Assembly (NCBI GenBank): GCA_050250665.1
Contig: JBFWOF010000084.1
Coordinates: forward strand, 1 to 16,830
DNA from: JADKFD01 sp050250665
GTDB taxonomy: Bacteria > Pseudomonadota > Gammaproteobacteria > Xanthomonadales > SZUA-5
Reading direction: 5' to 3'
DNA length: 16,830 bases
Shown here: piece after piece, positions 1 to 8,164 of the stretch
Numbering within the stretch: position 1 is the first letter of the stretch
How the letters are laid out: the number at the start of each line of letters is the position of its first letter
Notes under the pieces: model-generated
Told to the model about the DNA's origin: nothing
The model's input: the letters and a program-made list of their open reading frames with translations, nothing else
The model's database searches: none
Position numbers and translations under genes: made by a program

Positions 1-124
1 GTGACCGATGATTTCGGAAACGCCCGGAAATCGGTCACGAGTTACCGAAATTGGCGGTCACACCTTAGCGAAACGACCGGTCACGCCTTAGCGAAATCAC
101 CGGTCACGATGGGGCGAAATACGC
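1..124. mobile_element. End of an IS21-like insertion sequence (rest lies left of the window)
   Basis: The outermost bases on the minus strand read TGCGTATTTCGCC inward from 124, so the element would end in the 5'-TG...CA-3' form known for the IS21 family. Inside are several copies of a CGGTCAC + CGAAA module, which resembles the multiple transposase-binding repeats at IS21-family ends. The boundary falls exactly where the PhaB-like reading frame loses its family sequence. No transposase (istA/istB) lies in the window, so the family call rests on end architecture alone. The other end and any target duplication cannot be seen. Confidence 0.6.
32..120 (+). repeat. Four 23-bp tandem modules in the IS end
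   Basis: CGGTCAC occurs at 32, 55, 78 and 101, exactly 23 bp apart. The paired CGAAA block recurs with the same period (CCGAAA at 45, GCGAAA at 68, 91 and 114). An inverted copy of the module sits at 1-17 (GTGACCG...TTTCGG). About two helical turns per unit would place bound transposase subunits on nearly the same face of the DNA. Confidence 0.8.
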
Positions 125-472
125 ATTGACGCGCATGACGTCATTCCAGTGCTGGGCTTCCATCTTCCGCAGCGTGGTGTCACGGGTAATGCCCGCAGCG
201 TTCACCAGGATGTCTACGGGGCCGTGGTGCGCGTGCACGCGCGCTGCGAACTCGGCGCAGTCGTCGAAGTCGGCCACATTCAGGGCTTCAAACTGGATCT
301 GGCCGTTGAACTCGGACACATCCTCTCGGAACTGGGCGATACGCTCCGGGCTGTGATCGAGATCCGCCGCGACCACGCGCCGCCCTGCGCGGGCGAGGTG
401 CACGCAGATTTCGGTGCCTAGACCACCGATGCCGCCGGTCACGACAGCCAGTCTTTCCGGGCTTTGGGCCAT
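104..472 (-). pseudogene. PhaB/FabG-like short-chain dehydrogenase, truncated by the IS end
   Basis: The 122-residue frame begins MAQSPERLAVVTGG and matches the N-terminal half of acetoacetyl-CoA reductase (PhaB) and related NADPH-dependent short-chain dehydrogenases. It shows the nucleotide-binding TGGIGGLG (residues 12-19), then VDILVNAAGITRD, then RKM and a WNDVMRVN segment. Family members are about 245 residues and carry catalytic Ser, Tyr and Lys after this point. Here the frame passes into IS-end sequence (AYFAPS) and stops at 104-106, so the catalytic residues are lost and the product should be inactive. The start at 472 gives the usual PhaB length before the glycine motif; an ATG at 481 is possible, and neither has a strong ribosome-binding site. 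FabG or another SDR is a possible alternative identity. Confidence 0.8.
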
Positions 473-487
473 GGTTCTCATCTCGTA

Positions 488-502
488 TGCTGCGCCGCAG
501 CA
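488..502. promoter_or_regulatory. 15-bp palindrome just upstream of the truncated dehydrogenase
   Basis: TGCTGCG-C-CGCAGCA is a perfect inverted repeat with a single central base, 15 bp upstream of the 472 start. Its position fits an operator, but no regulator is known and GC-rich DNA yields such palindromes by chance. Confidence 0.25.
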
Positions 503-672
503 GAAGCGCGCGATCTTAGTTTCGCCACCGGCAGTCGTCAATCGGCCCTGGTTGGCGACATCCGGGTTCATGCATCGCGTGGCATACGGTCGCAAACCGT
601 GGCATCTGCCCAACTCGGGTCTTTTTGCGGCCGTATAGCCGTCCATTGTGTGCGCATTCGGTCGCGCCCGGG

Positions 673-678
673 TATGAT
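673..678 (+). promoter_or_regulatory. Possible -10 box of the metK promoter
   Basis: TATGAT lies 36 bp before the metK ATG and differs from the sigma-70 consensus at one base. No good -35 is present at 16-18 bp; TTGTGT at 646-651 is 21 bp away. I saw no SAM-riboswitch-like structure in this leader. Confidence 0.4.
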
Positions 679-714
679 CCCCGGCCTTTGCCTTGACCCG
701 ATTAGGACTTGTCC

Positions 715-1926
715 ATGAGCGCATACTTGTTTACTTCCGAATCCGTGTCCGAAGGTCACCCGGACAAGCTCGCAGATCAGATTTCCGATGCCGTGCTCGA
801 CGCGATCCTGGCGCAGGACAAGAATGCCCGCGTGGCCTGCGAGACCATGGTCAAGACCGGTGTCGCCATCGTCGCTGGAGAGATCACCACCAGCGCCTGG
901 GTAGATCTGGAAGCGCTGGTGCGCAAGGTCATTGTCGATGTCGGTTACAACAGCTCCAACGTCGGTTTCGACGGCGCCACCTGCGGCATCCTGAATCTGA
1001 TCGGCAAGCAGTCCCAGGACATCGCTCAGGGCGTCGATCGCAAGCACCCGGAAGAGCAGGGCGCCGGCGATCAGGGTCTGATGTTCGGCTATGCCTGCGA
1101 TGAAACGCCGGAGCTGATGCCGGCGCCGATCTACTACAGTCACCGTCTGGTGGAGCAGCAGAGCAAGGTGCGCAAGAAGAAGAACTCGCCCTTGGCCTGG
1201 CTGCGCCCCGATGCGAAGAGTCAGGTGACGCTGCGCTACGAAGATGGCGCCGTCGCCGGCATCGATGCGGTGGTGCTGTCCACGCAGCATGATCCCGGCA
1301 TCAAGCAGAAGGATCTGATCGAGGCGGTGATGGAGCACATCGTCAAGCCGGTGCTGCCGGCCAAGTGGATCGGCAAGCACACCAAGTTCCACATCAATCC
1401 GACCGGCAAGTTCGTCATCGGCGGACCGGTGGGCGATTGTGGTCTGACCGGTCGCAAGATCATCGTAGACACCTACGGCGGGATGGCTCGCCACGGCGGC
1501 GGCGCCTTCTCGGGCAAGGATCCATCCAAGGTCGATCGTTCAGCGGCGTACGCCAGCCGTTATGTGGCCAAGAACATTGTTGCCGCCGGCCTCGCCAGCA
1601 AGTGCGAAATCCAGGTCTCCTACGCCATCGGTGTGGCCGAGCCGACCAGCATCTCGGTGACGACCTTCGGTACCGGCAAGATCAGCGACGAGCAGATCGA
1701 GAAGCTGATCCGCGCGCATTTCGACCTGCGCCCCTACGGCATCGTGCAGATGCTGGACCTGATCCACCCGGTCTACCAGCCGACGGCCGCCTACGGTCAT
1801 TTCGGCCGCAAGCCCTACGAGATCAAGGGCGCCGACGGCAAGTCGCACACCGCCTTCTCGTGGGAGAAGACCGACAAGGCCGAAGCACTGCGCGAGGCTG
1901 CGGGCCTGGGCAAGAAGAAGCGCTGA
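715..1926 (+). CDS. metK: S-adenosylmethionine synthase (methionine adenosyltransferase)
   Basis: Makes S-adenosylmethionine from methionine and ATP in the cytoplasm (EC 2.5.1.6), the methyl donor of the activated methyl cycle. The 403-residue protein aligns from memory with E. coli MetK almost throughout: SESVSEGHPDK with His15 near the N terminus, the signature GAGDQGLMFGYA (116-127), WLRPDAKSQVT in the middle and the glycine-rich GGGAFSGKD (261-269). It is about 20 residues longer than the E. coli enzyme, mainly through a short insertion near the C terminus (around KPYEIKGADGKSH). The ATG at 715 is preferred over an in-frame TTG at 709, because AGGA at 704-707 is 7 nt before 715 and the N terminus then matches the family. 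ahcY, the next step after methyl transfer, converges from the other strand. Confidence 0.98.
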   Translation: MSAYLFTSESVSEGHPDKLADQISDAVLDAILAQDKNARVACETMVKTGVAIVAGEITTSAWVDLEALVRKVIVDVGYNSSNVGFDGATCGILNLIGKQSQDIAQGVDRKHPEEQGAGDQGLMFGYACDETPELMPAPIYYSHRLVEQQSKVRKKKNSPLAWLRPDAKSQVTLRYEDGAVAGIDAVVLSTQHDPGIKQKDLIEAVMEHIVKPVLPAKWIGKHTKFHINPTGKFVIGGPVGDCGLTGRKIIVDTYGGMARHGGGAFSGKDPSKVDRSAAYASRYVAKNIVAAGLASKCEIQVSYAIGVAEPTSISVTTFGTGKISDEQIEKLIRAHFDLRPYGIVQMLDLIHPVYQPTAAYGHFGRKPYEIKGADGKSHTAFSWEKTDKAEALREAAGLGKKKR

Positions 1927-1945
1927 GGAGCGCGGGCCCTCGGTA

Positions 1946-2125
1946 GAGCCGGGACCGGGGGCTCGGGACTCGGGACTCGGGACTCGGGACTTGGGACTTG
2001 GGACTTGGGACTTGGGACTTGGGACTTGGGACTTGGGACTTGGGACTTGGGACTTGGGACTTGGGACTTGGGACTTGGGACTTGGGACTTGGGACTTGGG
2101 ACTTGGGACTTGGGACTCGGGTTCC
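1946..2125 (+). repeat. GGGACTY heptamer tandem array (22 exact units) after metK
   Basis: Twenty-two uninterrupted 7-bp units fill 1965-2118: three GGGACTC, eighteen GGGACTT and one GGGACTC. Two degenerate units in phase precede them (1951-1964) and one follows (2119-2125), with a GAGCC head at 1946. The array starts 20 bp after the metK stop with the G-rich strand sense, so GGG every 7 bases could form G-quadruplexes in the metK transcript. All reading frames through it encode short repeats; I treat these as non-coding. The near-identical units suggest variable copy number. Confidence 0.95.
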
Positions 2126-2434
2126 GCCGAGACACGCGAGATTGGCTTCCTGAGCCTTGTTGCTGCTTTGCGCGCACACAGCGGCCATGACTGCGCTAGC
2201 AGGATCGCAGCGGCTTTGAGGAGGGACGCGCGCCTGCGCGGCCGCTCTTGATATTGTGCTGTTGCAGAGCGGCGCTGCGGCGCGGCGCCCTCCACGGCCA
2301 AGCCCAGCGCTTGCGCACGCAATCCAGGGCTCTTGGAATCGTGCTTCTGGATTGCTTCACTGGGCTCTCCATGAACCCATATCGTAAGTTGTTGATTTGG
2401 AGTCCGCGTGAGCGCAACGCAGGCCTCGTCCATC
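2126..2434. other. Unassigned intergenic stretch between metK and ahcY
   Basis: About 300 bp with no gene I can support. A minus-strand open frame crosses it but has no ribosome-binding site or family resemblance and runs into the repeat blocks on either side. It may be part of a longer dispersed element, but nothing in the sequence proves this. Confidence 0.4.
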
Positions 2435-2510
2435 TGTAGGAGCGCCCTTGCGGCGCGACCGCTGCTGCTGACCTGCGACTTGCCGGTCGCGACGCAAGGT
2501 CGCTCCTACA
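2435..2510. repeat. Inverted pair of GTAG-type REP elements
   Basis: The left copy (2435-2460) starts TGTAGGAGCG. The right copy (2484-2510) is its inverted partner ending CGCTCCTACA. Each copy contains its own hairpin: GCGCC/GGCGC around CTTGC on the left and GCGAC/GTCGC around CTTGC on the right. This pair arrangement is typical of REP (BIME-like) elements in Xanthomonadales and Pseudomonas, which are mobilised by RAYT transposases. No RAYT gene is in the window. A third copy is at 7906-7932. Confidence 0.85.
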
Positions 2511-2602
2511 GGCAAGCTGGTGGTTCATGGCCCGCAGGCAGTGTCGGGCCGATTCAGTTGGCTCACAATCACGCCCGGGCGACGATGGCTGCGCATCCAG
2601 CC

Positions 2603-2636
2603 AAACGAAAAGGGCGCCGCAATCGCGACGCCCTTT
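2603..2636 (-). terminator. Rho-independent terminator of ahcY
   Basis: Read on the minus strand, AAAGGGCG (2636-2629) pairs with CGCCCTTT (2616-2609), with a further GC-rich inner stem. It is followed by TTTTCGTTT. It lies about 50 bp past the ahcY stop, beyond the heptamer repeat. Confidence 0.8.
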
Positions 2637-2647
2637 CCGGTTTAGCC

Positions 2648-2687
2648 TGTTCCCGAGTTTCGAGTCCCGAGTCCCGAGTCCCGGCTC
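2648..2687 (-). repeat. Short GGGACTC heptamer array abutting the ahcY stop
   Basis: On the minus strand the ahcY TAA is followed at once by GAGCCGGGACTC, then further 7-bp units: three exact GGGACTC (2682-2662), then degenerate GAAACTC and GGGAACA. It carries the same GAGCC head and the same G-rich-strand-sense orientation as the array after metK. Confidence 0.85.
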
Positions 2688-4118
<1,431 letters not shown>

Positions 4119-4144
4119 CAGCGTCCTCGTTGTCAATCACGGAC

Positions 4145-4219
4145 GGGCGCCCTTCGTTGCGAAGGCCATAGCTCACCGAGCGTGACCCCGATAGCGGGAT
4201 TGCAGCGCCCCTCGATGAG
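4145..4219 (-). promoter_or_regulatory. SAH riboswitch in the ahcY leader
   Basis: Read on the minus strand, CTCATCGAG (4219-4211) pairs over all nine positions with CTCGGTGAG to form P1. It is followed by the conserved GGGCGCTGCAA. A small P2 hairpin CCCG/CGGG comes next, then CACGCTCGG, matching the CAGGCTCG block of the known SAH aptamer. A further hairpin, CCTTCG-CAA-CGAAGG (4165-4151), is followed by GCGCCC (4150-4145), which pairs with GGGCGC (4210-4205) as the family pseudoknot. The family usually turns gene expression on when SAH accumulates. The ahcY ribosome-binding site lies just downstream, so control of translation or stability is plausible. Confidence 0.93.
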
Positions 4220-4227
4220 TGGACTGG

Positions 4228-4242
4228 CCAGCCACAGGCTGG
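4228..4242 (-). other. Hairpin at the 5' end of the ahcY leader
   Basis: CCAGCC-TGT-GGCTGG is a perfect 6-bp stem with a 3-nt loop. It lies between the predicted transcription start and the SAH aptamer. It could protect the 5' end of the transcript; its role is unknown. Confidence 0.5.
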
Positions 4243-4255
4243 CACGAGAACCGCC

Positions 4256-4283
4256 ATTATATCGCTTAGTCGCGATGAAGCGA
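4256..4283 (-). promoter_or_regulatory. ahcY promoter
   Basis: A perfect TATAAT (4261-4256) on the minus strand would start transcription near 4249, giving a leader of about 130 nt that contains the whole riboswitch. The best -35 at 16 bp is a weak TCGCTT (4283-4278). TTCATCGC occurs twice in tandem just upstream. Confidence 0.65.
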
Positions 4284-4290
4284 TGAATAC

Positions 4291-4318
4291 GGGCTGGAGA
4301 GTGTTGCAGATCCAGCCC
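4291..4318 (-). terminator. Hairpin after the TonB-like gene, possible terminator
   Basis: GGGCTGGA pairs with TCCAGCCC across a 12-nt loop, 22 bp past the stop of the TonB-like gene and just before the ahcY promoter. It lacks a T tract, so termination is uncertain. Confidence 0.4.
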
Positions 4319-4339
4319 GCGGTTCAGTCCAGCTTTCTC

Positions 4340-5011
4340 TTAATCGAGGCTGTAGATCACCGGCACGCGAGCCCAGGCGGCTCGCGGCTTGCCATCGACG
4401 GTGTAAGGCTGGAATTTCCAGCGTTTGATCGCCTTGATGGCCGAGGCTTCAAAATTGCGGTTGCGAGTGCCGCCGATGACTTCGATGGTCTGCGGTGCCC
4501 CCAGCTCGTTCACGAGCACACGCAGCACGACCTCGCCCTCGATGCCGCGGGCCAGTTCACGCCTTGGGTAGGCGGGTTGGCGTTTGACCAGCACGCGCAG
4601 GTTGACCAGCTCACCCTCGCCGGTACCCGAAACGCCGGTGGGGCGGACATCGACTGGACCCGGTGCCATGCGCGGCTCGTCAGATGGGGTATTGACCACG
4701 ATATCGACCGTGGTCGTGGCCGGTGCAGCGGCGGGCGTGGGCGTCACCGTTGGCGGCGGTGCAATTCTATGGATGGTGAGCGGTGGAGGCGGCAGATCTA
4801 TCGCGGGCGGCGGCAAGGGCGGTGGTTCGACCGGCGTGAAATCGATGAGCGGAACCTCCAAGGGTTCGGCCTTCTTGATTGGAATCGCGGCGTCGCGAGG
4901 CAACAACATTATGCCCAGCACCCAGACGTGCAGCAGCAGTACGCCAGACCAGGCGGCTACGCGTTTGGGATCAATGCTCTGGCGTGAATCCGATCGAATC
5001 GCAGCTTGCAT
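4340..5011 (-). CDS. TonB-family energy transducer-like protein
   Basis: A 223-residue inner-membrane protein with the TonB layout. It has a short cytoplasmic N terminus, one membrane span (about 18-37, AAWSGVLLLHVWVLGIMLL), a proline-rich periplasmic linker (about 45-95, with PPPLPPP and LPPPPL runs) and a TonB C-terminal domain (about 145-223). That domain contains YPRRELARGIEGEVVLRVLV, the EASAIKAIKRWKFQP helix segment and a final VPVIYSLD strand. TonB proteins carry energy from ExbB-ExbD to outer-membrane transporters, but no exbB/exbD or receptor gene is adjacent, so the partner is unknown. Start ATG at 5011 has GGGG 7-8 nt upstream. It could be one of several TonB paralogues common in this order. 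Confidence 0.88.
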   Translation of the reverse strand: MQAAIRSDSRQSIDPKRVAAWSGVLLLHVWVLGIMLLPRDAAIPIKKAEPLEVPLIDFTPVEPPPLPPPAIDLPPPPLTIHRIAPPPTVTPTPAAAPATTTVDIVVNTPSDEPRMAPGPVDVRPTGVSGTGEGELVNLRVLVKRQPAYPRRELARGIEGEVVLRVLVNELGAPQTIEVIGGTRNRNFEASAIKAIKRWKFQPYTVDGKPRAAWARVPVIYSLD

Positions 5012-5123
5012 GGTTTACCCCTGCCTTCCGGCACTTGCCCACGATTGCGGGCGCTGTCATCAACGTAAACGCGCGCTCGTAAGTTGCTGATGAACGGATC
5101 AAGGCTGCGTTGGGGGAGCATTC

Positions 5124-5789
5124 ATGAATCTGAATCTGCCGAAGTTGCAGGCGGCGATCAGTGCCGGCAACACCGTCGAGCTTCGGCAACTGCTCGACGC
5201 AGAGCCGGGCCTGGCCGCAGCGACCAGCGAACAGGGTGTCTCAATGATTCTCTGGGCTCTGTATCGGGGGATGCGCGATGCGGCCACGGCCATCGCCGAG
5301 CACAAGCCCGAGCTGGATCTGTTCGAAGCGGCGGCGCTGGGATTGACCGAGAAGGTGTCGAATCTGTTGCGGGATGATCCGACCGCGGTCTCGGCGCTGG
5401 CTGCCGATGGCTTTCCGGCGCTGGGACTGGCGGTGTTTTTCGGACAATCGGCCTGTGCGGCGCTGTTGCTGGCGGCGGGCGCCGATGCCGGTCAGGCTGC
5501 GGCCAATCCCATGCGAGTTGCCCCCATCCATGCCGCCTGCACGCATCGGGACGAGGAACTGGCCTGCCGCCTGGCGCACCTGTTGTTGGCTTTTGGTGCC
5601 GATCCCAATGCCCCGCAGCAGGCCGGATACACGCCGCTGCATTCGGCCGCACACCGCAATCAGGCGCGGCTGATCAGGCTGCTGCGGGCCGCTGGTGCCG
5701 ATCCGTTGATAGCCAACGATGCCGGCGACACGGCCCTCGATCTGGCGCGCAAGGAACAGAGTGCTGAGGCGCTCACGGCGCTGCAATGA
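5124..5789 (+). CDS. Ankyrin-repeat protein
   Basis: A 221-residue soluble protein with no signal peptide. The second half holds clear ankyrin repeats: DGFPALGLAVFFGQSACAALLLAAGAD, a degenerate repeat beginning APIHAACTHRDEE and ending LLLAFGADPNAP, GYTPLHSAAHRNQARLIRLL, and a final DAGDTALDLARKEQ cap. The N-terminal part is helical and resembles degenerate repeats. Ankyrin repeats bind other proteins; the partner here is unknown. The ATG has a strong GGGGGAG 6 nt upstream. It diverges from the TonB-like gene across a 112-bp gap in which I see no convincing promoter. Confidence 0.9.
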   Translation: MNLNLPKLQAAISAGNTVELRQLLDAEPGLAAATSEQGVSMILWALYRGMRDAATAIAEHKPELDLFEAAALGLTEKVSNLLRDDPTAVSALAADGFPALGLAVFFGQSACAALLLAAGADAGQAAANPMRVAPIHAACTHRDEELACRLAHLLLAFGADPNAPQQAGYTPLHSAAHRNQARLIRLLRAAGADPLIANDAGDTALDLARKEQSAEALTALQ

Positions 5790-5864
5790 ACCGGTCGCAC
5801 GCCATTGTGACTGGCAGTCCTTGGACTTCCGGCCCGCTGTTGGGCCGCTGCGGAGCAAGCACTC

Positions 5865-6428
5865 ATGTATCAGACCATCGCTGGATTCCTGTCGCGCAGA
5901 TCCCGGATGTGGGCCTGCGCGTTGTTGTTGTCACTGCCGCTTGAGGCGGTGATGGCAGAGCAGACAACACCCGTTGCGACTCCGCCGGCAGCCTGCGCCG
6001 ATCCGGCCTTCCACGCCTTCGACTTCTGGTTGGGTGACTGGGATGTCTACAGTGGCGACAAGCTGATCGGCCACAACAGCATCCGGGCCATCGAACAGGG
6101 TTGCGGGCTGTCCGAGTCCTGGCGCAGCACCAGCGGTATCACCGGCGTCAGCTACAACGCCTATGACCCGGCCGACCAGCATTGGCATCAGTTCTGGGTG
6201 AGCGCAGCCGGCTATGTTCTGCGCTTGCGCGGCAATCTGGACACGCAGGGGCGCATGGTCATGCTTGGCCAATTGCCGAATGCCAAGACCGGCCACATGG
6301 ACCAGCAACGGATCACCTGGTCGCGCGAGCCGGACGGTTCGGTGCGTCAGTTGTGGGAGACCAGCGCCGACGGGGCCGAATGGAGCGTCAGCTTCGATGG
6401 CAGCTACCGCCGCGCTGGTGCAGGGTAG
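5865..6428 (+). CDS. Secreted protein of unknown function, FDFWLGDWDV type
   Basis: A 187-residue protein with an N-terminal signal peptide: basic SRRSR, a hydrophobic core CALLLSLPLEAV and probable cleavage after VMA near residue 31. The mature part opens with CADPAFHAFDFWLGDWDV, then HNSIRAIEQGCGLSESW, YDPADQHWHQFWV and LRGNLD. I recall this layout in conserved hypothetical exported proteins of Proteobacteria, related in style to DUF1579-like proteins, but I cannot name a function. Start ATG at 5865 has GGAG 10 nt upstream; an ATG at 5907 has no such site. Two conserved-looking cysteines (CADP and EQGCG) could form a disulfide. Confidence 0.8.
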   Translation: MYQTIAGFLSRRSRMWACALLLSLPLEAVMAEQTTPVATPPAACADPAFHAFDFWLGDWDVYSGDKLIGHNSIRAIEQGCGLSESWRSTSGITGVSYNAYDPADQHWHQFWVSAAGYVLRLRGNLDTQGRMVMLGQLPNAKTGHMDQQRITWSREPDGSVRQLWETSADGAEWSVSFDGSYRRAGAG

Positions 6429-6620
6429 AGTTGCCAACCGGGTGCCTGGCGCGATCCTCAGGACCAGCTCAATGCCTCCGGATTTCGCACAACTTTCCGC
6501 TGATTTCGCGTGCGTGACAGTCAACGTAGTGATCAAATGGCGATGCGTCCATCACTGCGCCGCCGGGTCAGCAGGGGACATCCCGGCGGCTACCCTCACT
6601 ATCCCCTCGGAGCCTGCAAC

Positions 6621-7016
6621 ATGCGAATCACCGTCATTGCTTGTGCCTTGCTTCTGGCTGCGCCGATCTCGGCGCCCGCCGCCGAGATCTGTGACATGGT
6701 CAACGATGTGGCCAATTCCTGGAACGACATCGCCAATCTGCTGGACTCGGATGAGGCGGATGGTTTCAGCGAAAGCGACTATGAACAGATCGGGGAGGCG
6801 TTGGGCGCGCTGACCGAGGGTTCGGCCACGCTGGCCGGCGCCCTTCAGGGTGCCGGAAACGCCGAACAGGTCGCCCTGGGTGAGGAGCTTGAGGCCGTGC
6901 TCTCGCACATGGCTGGAAAGGTAGACTCCGGCAACATCCAGTACCTGGCTGATTCCATCGATCAGATCACGCAAACCATGGATGCCGTGACTGACGACTG
7001 CGACGCCGCCCAGTAG
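6621..7016 (+). CDS. Small acidic secreted protein, unknown
   Basis: A 131-residue protein beginning MRITVIACALLLAAP, a typical signal peptide with likely cleavage after PAA near residue 21. The mature part is acidic and probably all helical, with alternating hydrophobic positions (MVNDVANSWNDIANLLDS, LAGALQGAG). It has one cysteine near each end (EIC and DDC) that could close a disulfide. I recognise no family. The open frame extends upstream to 6510, but ATG 6621 is chosen because CGGAG lies 8 nt before it and the signal peptide starts there. No partner is implied by the neighbours. Confidence 0.75.
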   Translation: MRITVIACALLLAAPISAPAAEICDMVNDVANSWNDIANLLDSDEADGFSESDYEQIGEALGALTEGSATLAGALQGAGNAEQVALGEELEAVLSHMAGKVDSGNIQYLADSIDQITQTMDAVTDDCDAAQ

Positions 7017-7087
7017 CCTGGTACCTTTGGTCGGATGCGCAGAGTGCTCCGGGCAGGCATTCTTCGATCTTTGACCGGAGTTCGCGC

Positions 7088-7882
7088 ATGTCGCAGATGA
7101 ACAAGATCGCTCGCAATGCGCTGGTGACTGGATCCACCAGCGGCATCGGCCTGGCCATTGCCCGGGCGCTCGCGGCGCAGGGTCTGAACATCACGCTCAA
7201 TGGTTTTGGCGATGCGGCGGAGATCGAGTCGCAGCGGCAGGCGATCGAGGCGGAGTTTGCGGTCAAGGCTCGTTACAGTGCCGCCGACATGCGCGACGGC
7301 GGCGCCATTGCGACGATGGTGGAGGAAGCGACAGCGGCTTTCGGCAGTGTCGACGTGCTGGTCAACAACGCCGGCATTCAGTTCGTGTCGGCGGTGGAGC
7401 AATTCCCGCTGGACAAGTGGGACCAGATCATCGCCATCAATCTGTCGGCCGCCTTTCACGCCACCCGCGCCGTGGTGCCGCAGATGAAGGGCCGGCGCTG
7501 GGGGCGAATCATCAACACCGCCAGCGCGCACGCGCTGGTGGCCTCACCGTTCAAGAGCGCCTATGTCGCGGCCAAGCACGGTATTGCCGGCTTCACCAAG
7601 AGCGTGGCGCTGGAACTGGCCACCTTCGGCATTACCATCAATTCGATCTGTCCGGGTTATGTGTGGACACCGCTGGTCGAGCGTCAGATTCCGGACACCA
7701 TGAAGGCCCGCGGTCTGACCGAGGAACAGGTGAAGCGCGATGTCATGCTGGCAGCGCAGCCGACCAAGGAATTCGTGACCGTGGAGCAGGTCGCCGCACT
7801 GGCGGTGTTCCTGTGCTCGGATGCAGCCGCACAGATCACCGGCAGCAACATGGCCATGGACGGCGGCTGGACCGCGCAGTAG
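7088..7882 (+). CDS. bdhA: D-3-hydroxybutyrate dehydrogenase (SDR family)
   Basis: Likely oxidises D-3-hydroxybutyrate to acetoacetate with NAD (EC 1.1.1.30), used in polyhydroxybutyrate and ketone-body turnover in the cytoplasm. The 264-residue protein is a complete classical short-chain dehydrogenase: TGSTSGIG (14-21), NNAG (93-96), Asn118, Ser146, Tyr159 and Lys163 in the right spacing. ITSPF-like loop and PGYVWTPLVE after the active site, with a QIPDTMKARGLTEEQVKRD lid and a C-terminal DGGWTAQ, are typical of this dehydrogenase rather than FabG. ATG 7088 has CCGGAG about 7 nt upstream; ATG 7097 is a less likely start. It appears to be transcribed alone. Confidence 0.9.
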   Translation: MSQMNKIARNALVTGSTSGIGLAIARALAAQGLNITLNGFGDAAEIESQRQAIEAEFAVKARYSAADMRDGGAIATMVEEATAAFGSVDVLVNNAGIQFVSAVEQFPLDKWDQIIAINLSAAFHATRAVVPQMKGRRWGRIINTASAHALVASPFKSAYVAAKHGIAGFTKSVALELATFGITINSICPGYVWTPLVERQIPDTMKARGLTEEQVKRDVMLAAQPTKEFVTVEQVAALAVFLCSDAAAQITGSNMAMDGGWTAQ

Positions 7883-7905
7883 TGCCTCGGTGGGGGGGGC
7901 TCGTC

Positions 7906-7932
7906 GTAGGAGCGACCTTGCGTCGCGACCGG
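7906..7932 (+). repeat. Single GTAG-type REP element after bdhA
   Basis: GTAGGAGCGACCTTGCGTCG and the following GCGACCGG match the right arm of the 2435-2510 pair. It starts 24 bp past the bdhA stop, after an 8-G run at 7892-7899. Only a weak partner (GCGGCCAGGCGCGACC) follows, so it looks like a solitary copy. Confidence 0.75.
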
Positions 7933-7989
7933 TAAATCGCGGCCAGGCGCGACCATTAATGCACTGAGGCAATACACCGTCAGGAGCCG

Positions 7990-8096
7990 AACGCGGAGAA
8001 CGCAGAGAGCCGCTGAGAACGCAGAGAAAGCAAATCCAGATTCGATTTTGCATTTCTCGGGGTTCTCTCTGCTTTTCCTCGGCGTTCTCTGCGAAC
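7990..8096. repeat. Imperfect inverted repeat built of CGCAGAGAACGC-like units
   Basis: The left arm (7990-8034) repeats GCGGAGAACGCAGAG-like words. The right arm (8045-8096) holds their complement (TTCTCTGC, GGCGTTCTCTGCG). Together they could fold into a long imperfect hairpin between the convergent bdhA and the large exported-protein gene. A related word (GCGGAGGCGCGGAGAGG) occurs at 13198-13214. No T tract makes it an obvious terminator. Confidence 0.6.
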
Positions 8097-8164
8097 CGCT
8101 TCTGGCATCAGGCCGACTCGGTTTTCGCCATCACGGACCAGAGACGTTGGCAGAGCCCGGCCCG

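Noticed and set aside
601..714. Possible SAM riboswitch before metK
   Set aside because: No SAM-aptamer core or matching stems found in the short leader after the predicted -10 box.
568..1494. Long minus-strand frame opposite metK
   Set aside because: It is a shadow of the GC-rich metK codons; metK is certain by its motifs.
1965..2118. CRISPR-like appearance of the regular repeats
   Set aside because: Units are 7 bp with no unique spacers and no cas genes nearby. The 23-bp ladder at 1-124 also lacks spacers.
1815..2433. Minus-strand frames through the heptamer array coding VPSPKSQ repeats
   Set aside because: All three frames stay open because a 7-bp unit without stops repeats; there is no ribosome-binding site and the frames overlap the end of metK. 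A repeat protein is not supported.
2196..2528. Small minus-strand frame between metK and ahcY
   Set aside because: No ribosome-binding site or family match, and it runs through the REP pair.
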